From an uncultured Alphaproteobacteria bacterium (GTDB taxonomy: Bacteria; Pseudomonadota; Alphaproteobacteria; Sphingomonadales; SMXR01), in assembly GCA_937126915.1 (NCBI GenBank), contig CAKZLM010000037.1:1-44503 (forward strand): a DNA stretch of 44,503 bases. The letters are read 5' to 3'. Positions 44,260-44,503 of the stretch are shown here, in pieces. A model generated the notes under the pieces. It was not told the origin of the DNA. It searched no databases and saw only the letters and a list, made by a program, of their open reading frames with translations. The first letter of the stretch is position 1, and every line of letters starts with the position of its first letter. The translations under genes were made by a program, and so were the position numbers.

Positions 44260-44503
44260 TTCCAGTCATTTCGAACATTGTTAGGAGTCTGAATATAAGT
44301 ACCACTCGTATTCAGAACTCCTTTTACAAGCTTATACACTGCTACCTTAGTTTCTCTTAAATCATTGACGTTGTTAAACTCGATAATTTTAAGCATGTTT
44401 TTCCAAGCTAGATCATGAGGAGGTACATTTTCCGAAGCACTAAAACGAATTGTAATATAGTCACTAATATCGCTATTAACCATACCTCGATAATTCCCTC
44501 TAT
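44187..44503 (-). CDS. Unidentified open reading frame fragment at right edge
   Basis: The minus-strand frame is open from the window's right edge to a stop at 44187. The part from 44503 to about 44250 is AT-richer than the neighbours and encodes a segment including NYRGMVNSDISDY, RETKVAVYKLVKGV and TPNNVRNDWNYSF. Left of 44250 the frame only reads antisense rsmD, so its natural end has been replaced. I do not recognise the family. It could be the 3' end of a mobile-element gene or contaminant sequence joined in assembly. Confidence 0.4.
   Translation of the reverse strand, partial: RGNYRGMVNSDISDYITIRFSASENVPPHDLAWKNMLKIIEFNNVNDLRETKVAVYKLVKGVLNTSGTYIQTPNNVRNDWNYSFANAVWLAGRCLASDFIKRGG

Overview
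This is a mid-GC alphaproteobacterial chromosome segment with almost only housekeeping gene content. The class assignment rests on several families together: a DUF2336 HEAT-like protein, PAS_5-type PAS proteins, a DUF2093 protein beside xseA, a TIGR01244-type phosphatase-like protein, plant/alphaproteobacterial-type glutamate-cysteine ligase, a full ccoNOQP-ccoGHIS set, and a perfect CtrA-type box (TTAA-N7-TTAAC). The gene mix looks like Rhodospirillales or a related order, but I cannot name a genus from the sequence alone.

Layout. 1-740: 3' end of an unknown gene, its terminator, and a gene-free stretch with small GCGAAAGC hairpin repeats and a long inverted repeat. 747-2151 (minus): membrane protein and a HAD pyrimidine 5'-nucleotidase. 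2227-3459: DUF2336 protein. 3533-5602: an AT-rich KAP-family P-loop NTPase that looks acquired; a copy of the last codons of the DUF2336 gene lies on its far side. 5734-10649: periplasmic solute-binding-like protein under a CtrA-like box, a very large secreted sortilin/BNR beta-propeller protein, and a PepSY-type membrane protein. 10705-13170 (minus): three TadG/TadE-type pseudopilin genes. 13363-14559 (minus): a PAS_5 protein and a TIGR01244 protein.

14582-22448 (minus): the cbb3 oxidase locus, with structural genes ccoNOQP followed by a terminator and then assembly genes ccoGHIS (ferredoxin-like protein, CcoH, copper P-type ATPase, CcoS). A TetR regulator is divergent from ccoN, and a perfect 14-bp palindrome lies between them. 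23268-24588 holds a tandem duplication of a PAS_5 gene in which one copy carries an in-frame amber codon.

24736-44259: AlkA-type glycosylase, MipA/OmpV protein, MATE transporter, gshA, rsmE, then (plus) ubiA-ubiD-pmbA-inositol phosphatase. UbiA and UbiD act at successive steps of ubiquinone synthesis, and ubiquinone feeds the respiratory chain that also serves the oxidase. Next come a TorF-type porin, M23 peptidase, DUF2093 and xseA (minus), purD and a phosphotransferase (plus), mscS and tadA (minus), and rluB-rsmD (plus). RsmD is cut off near residue 114, where unlike, AT-richer DNA with an unknown minus-strand reading frame begins and runs to the right edge.

The best candidates for something new are the KAP insertion with its duplicated gene end, the repeated leader motif in the last Tad pseudopilin, the truncated rsmD junction, and the unassigned structured intergenic regions on the left. 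No complete new multi-gene system is evident. All family names come from reading the proteins; no database search was run.
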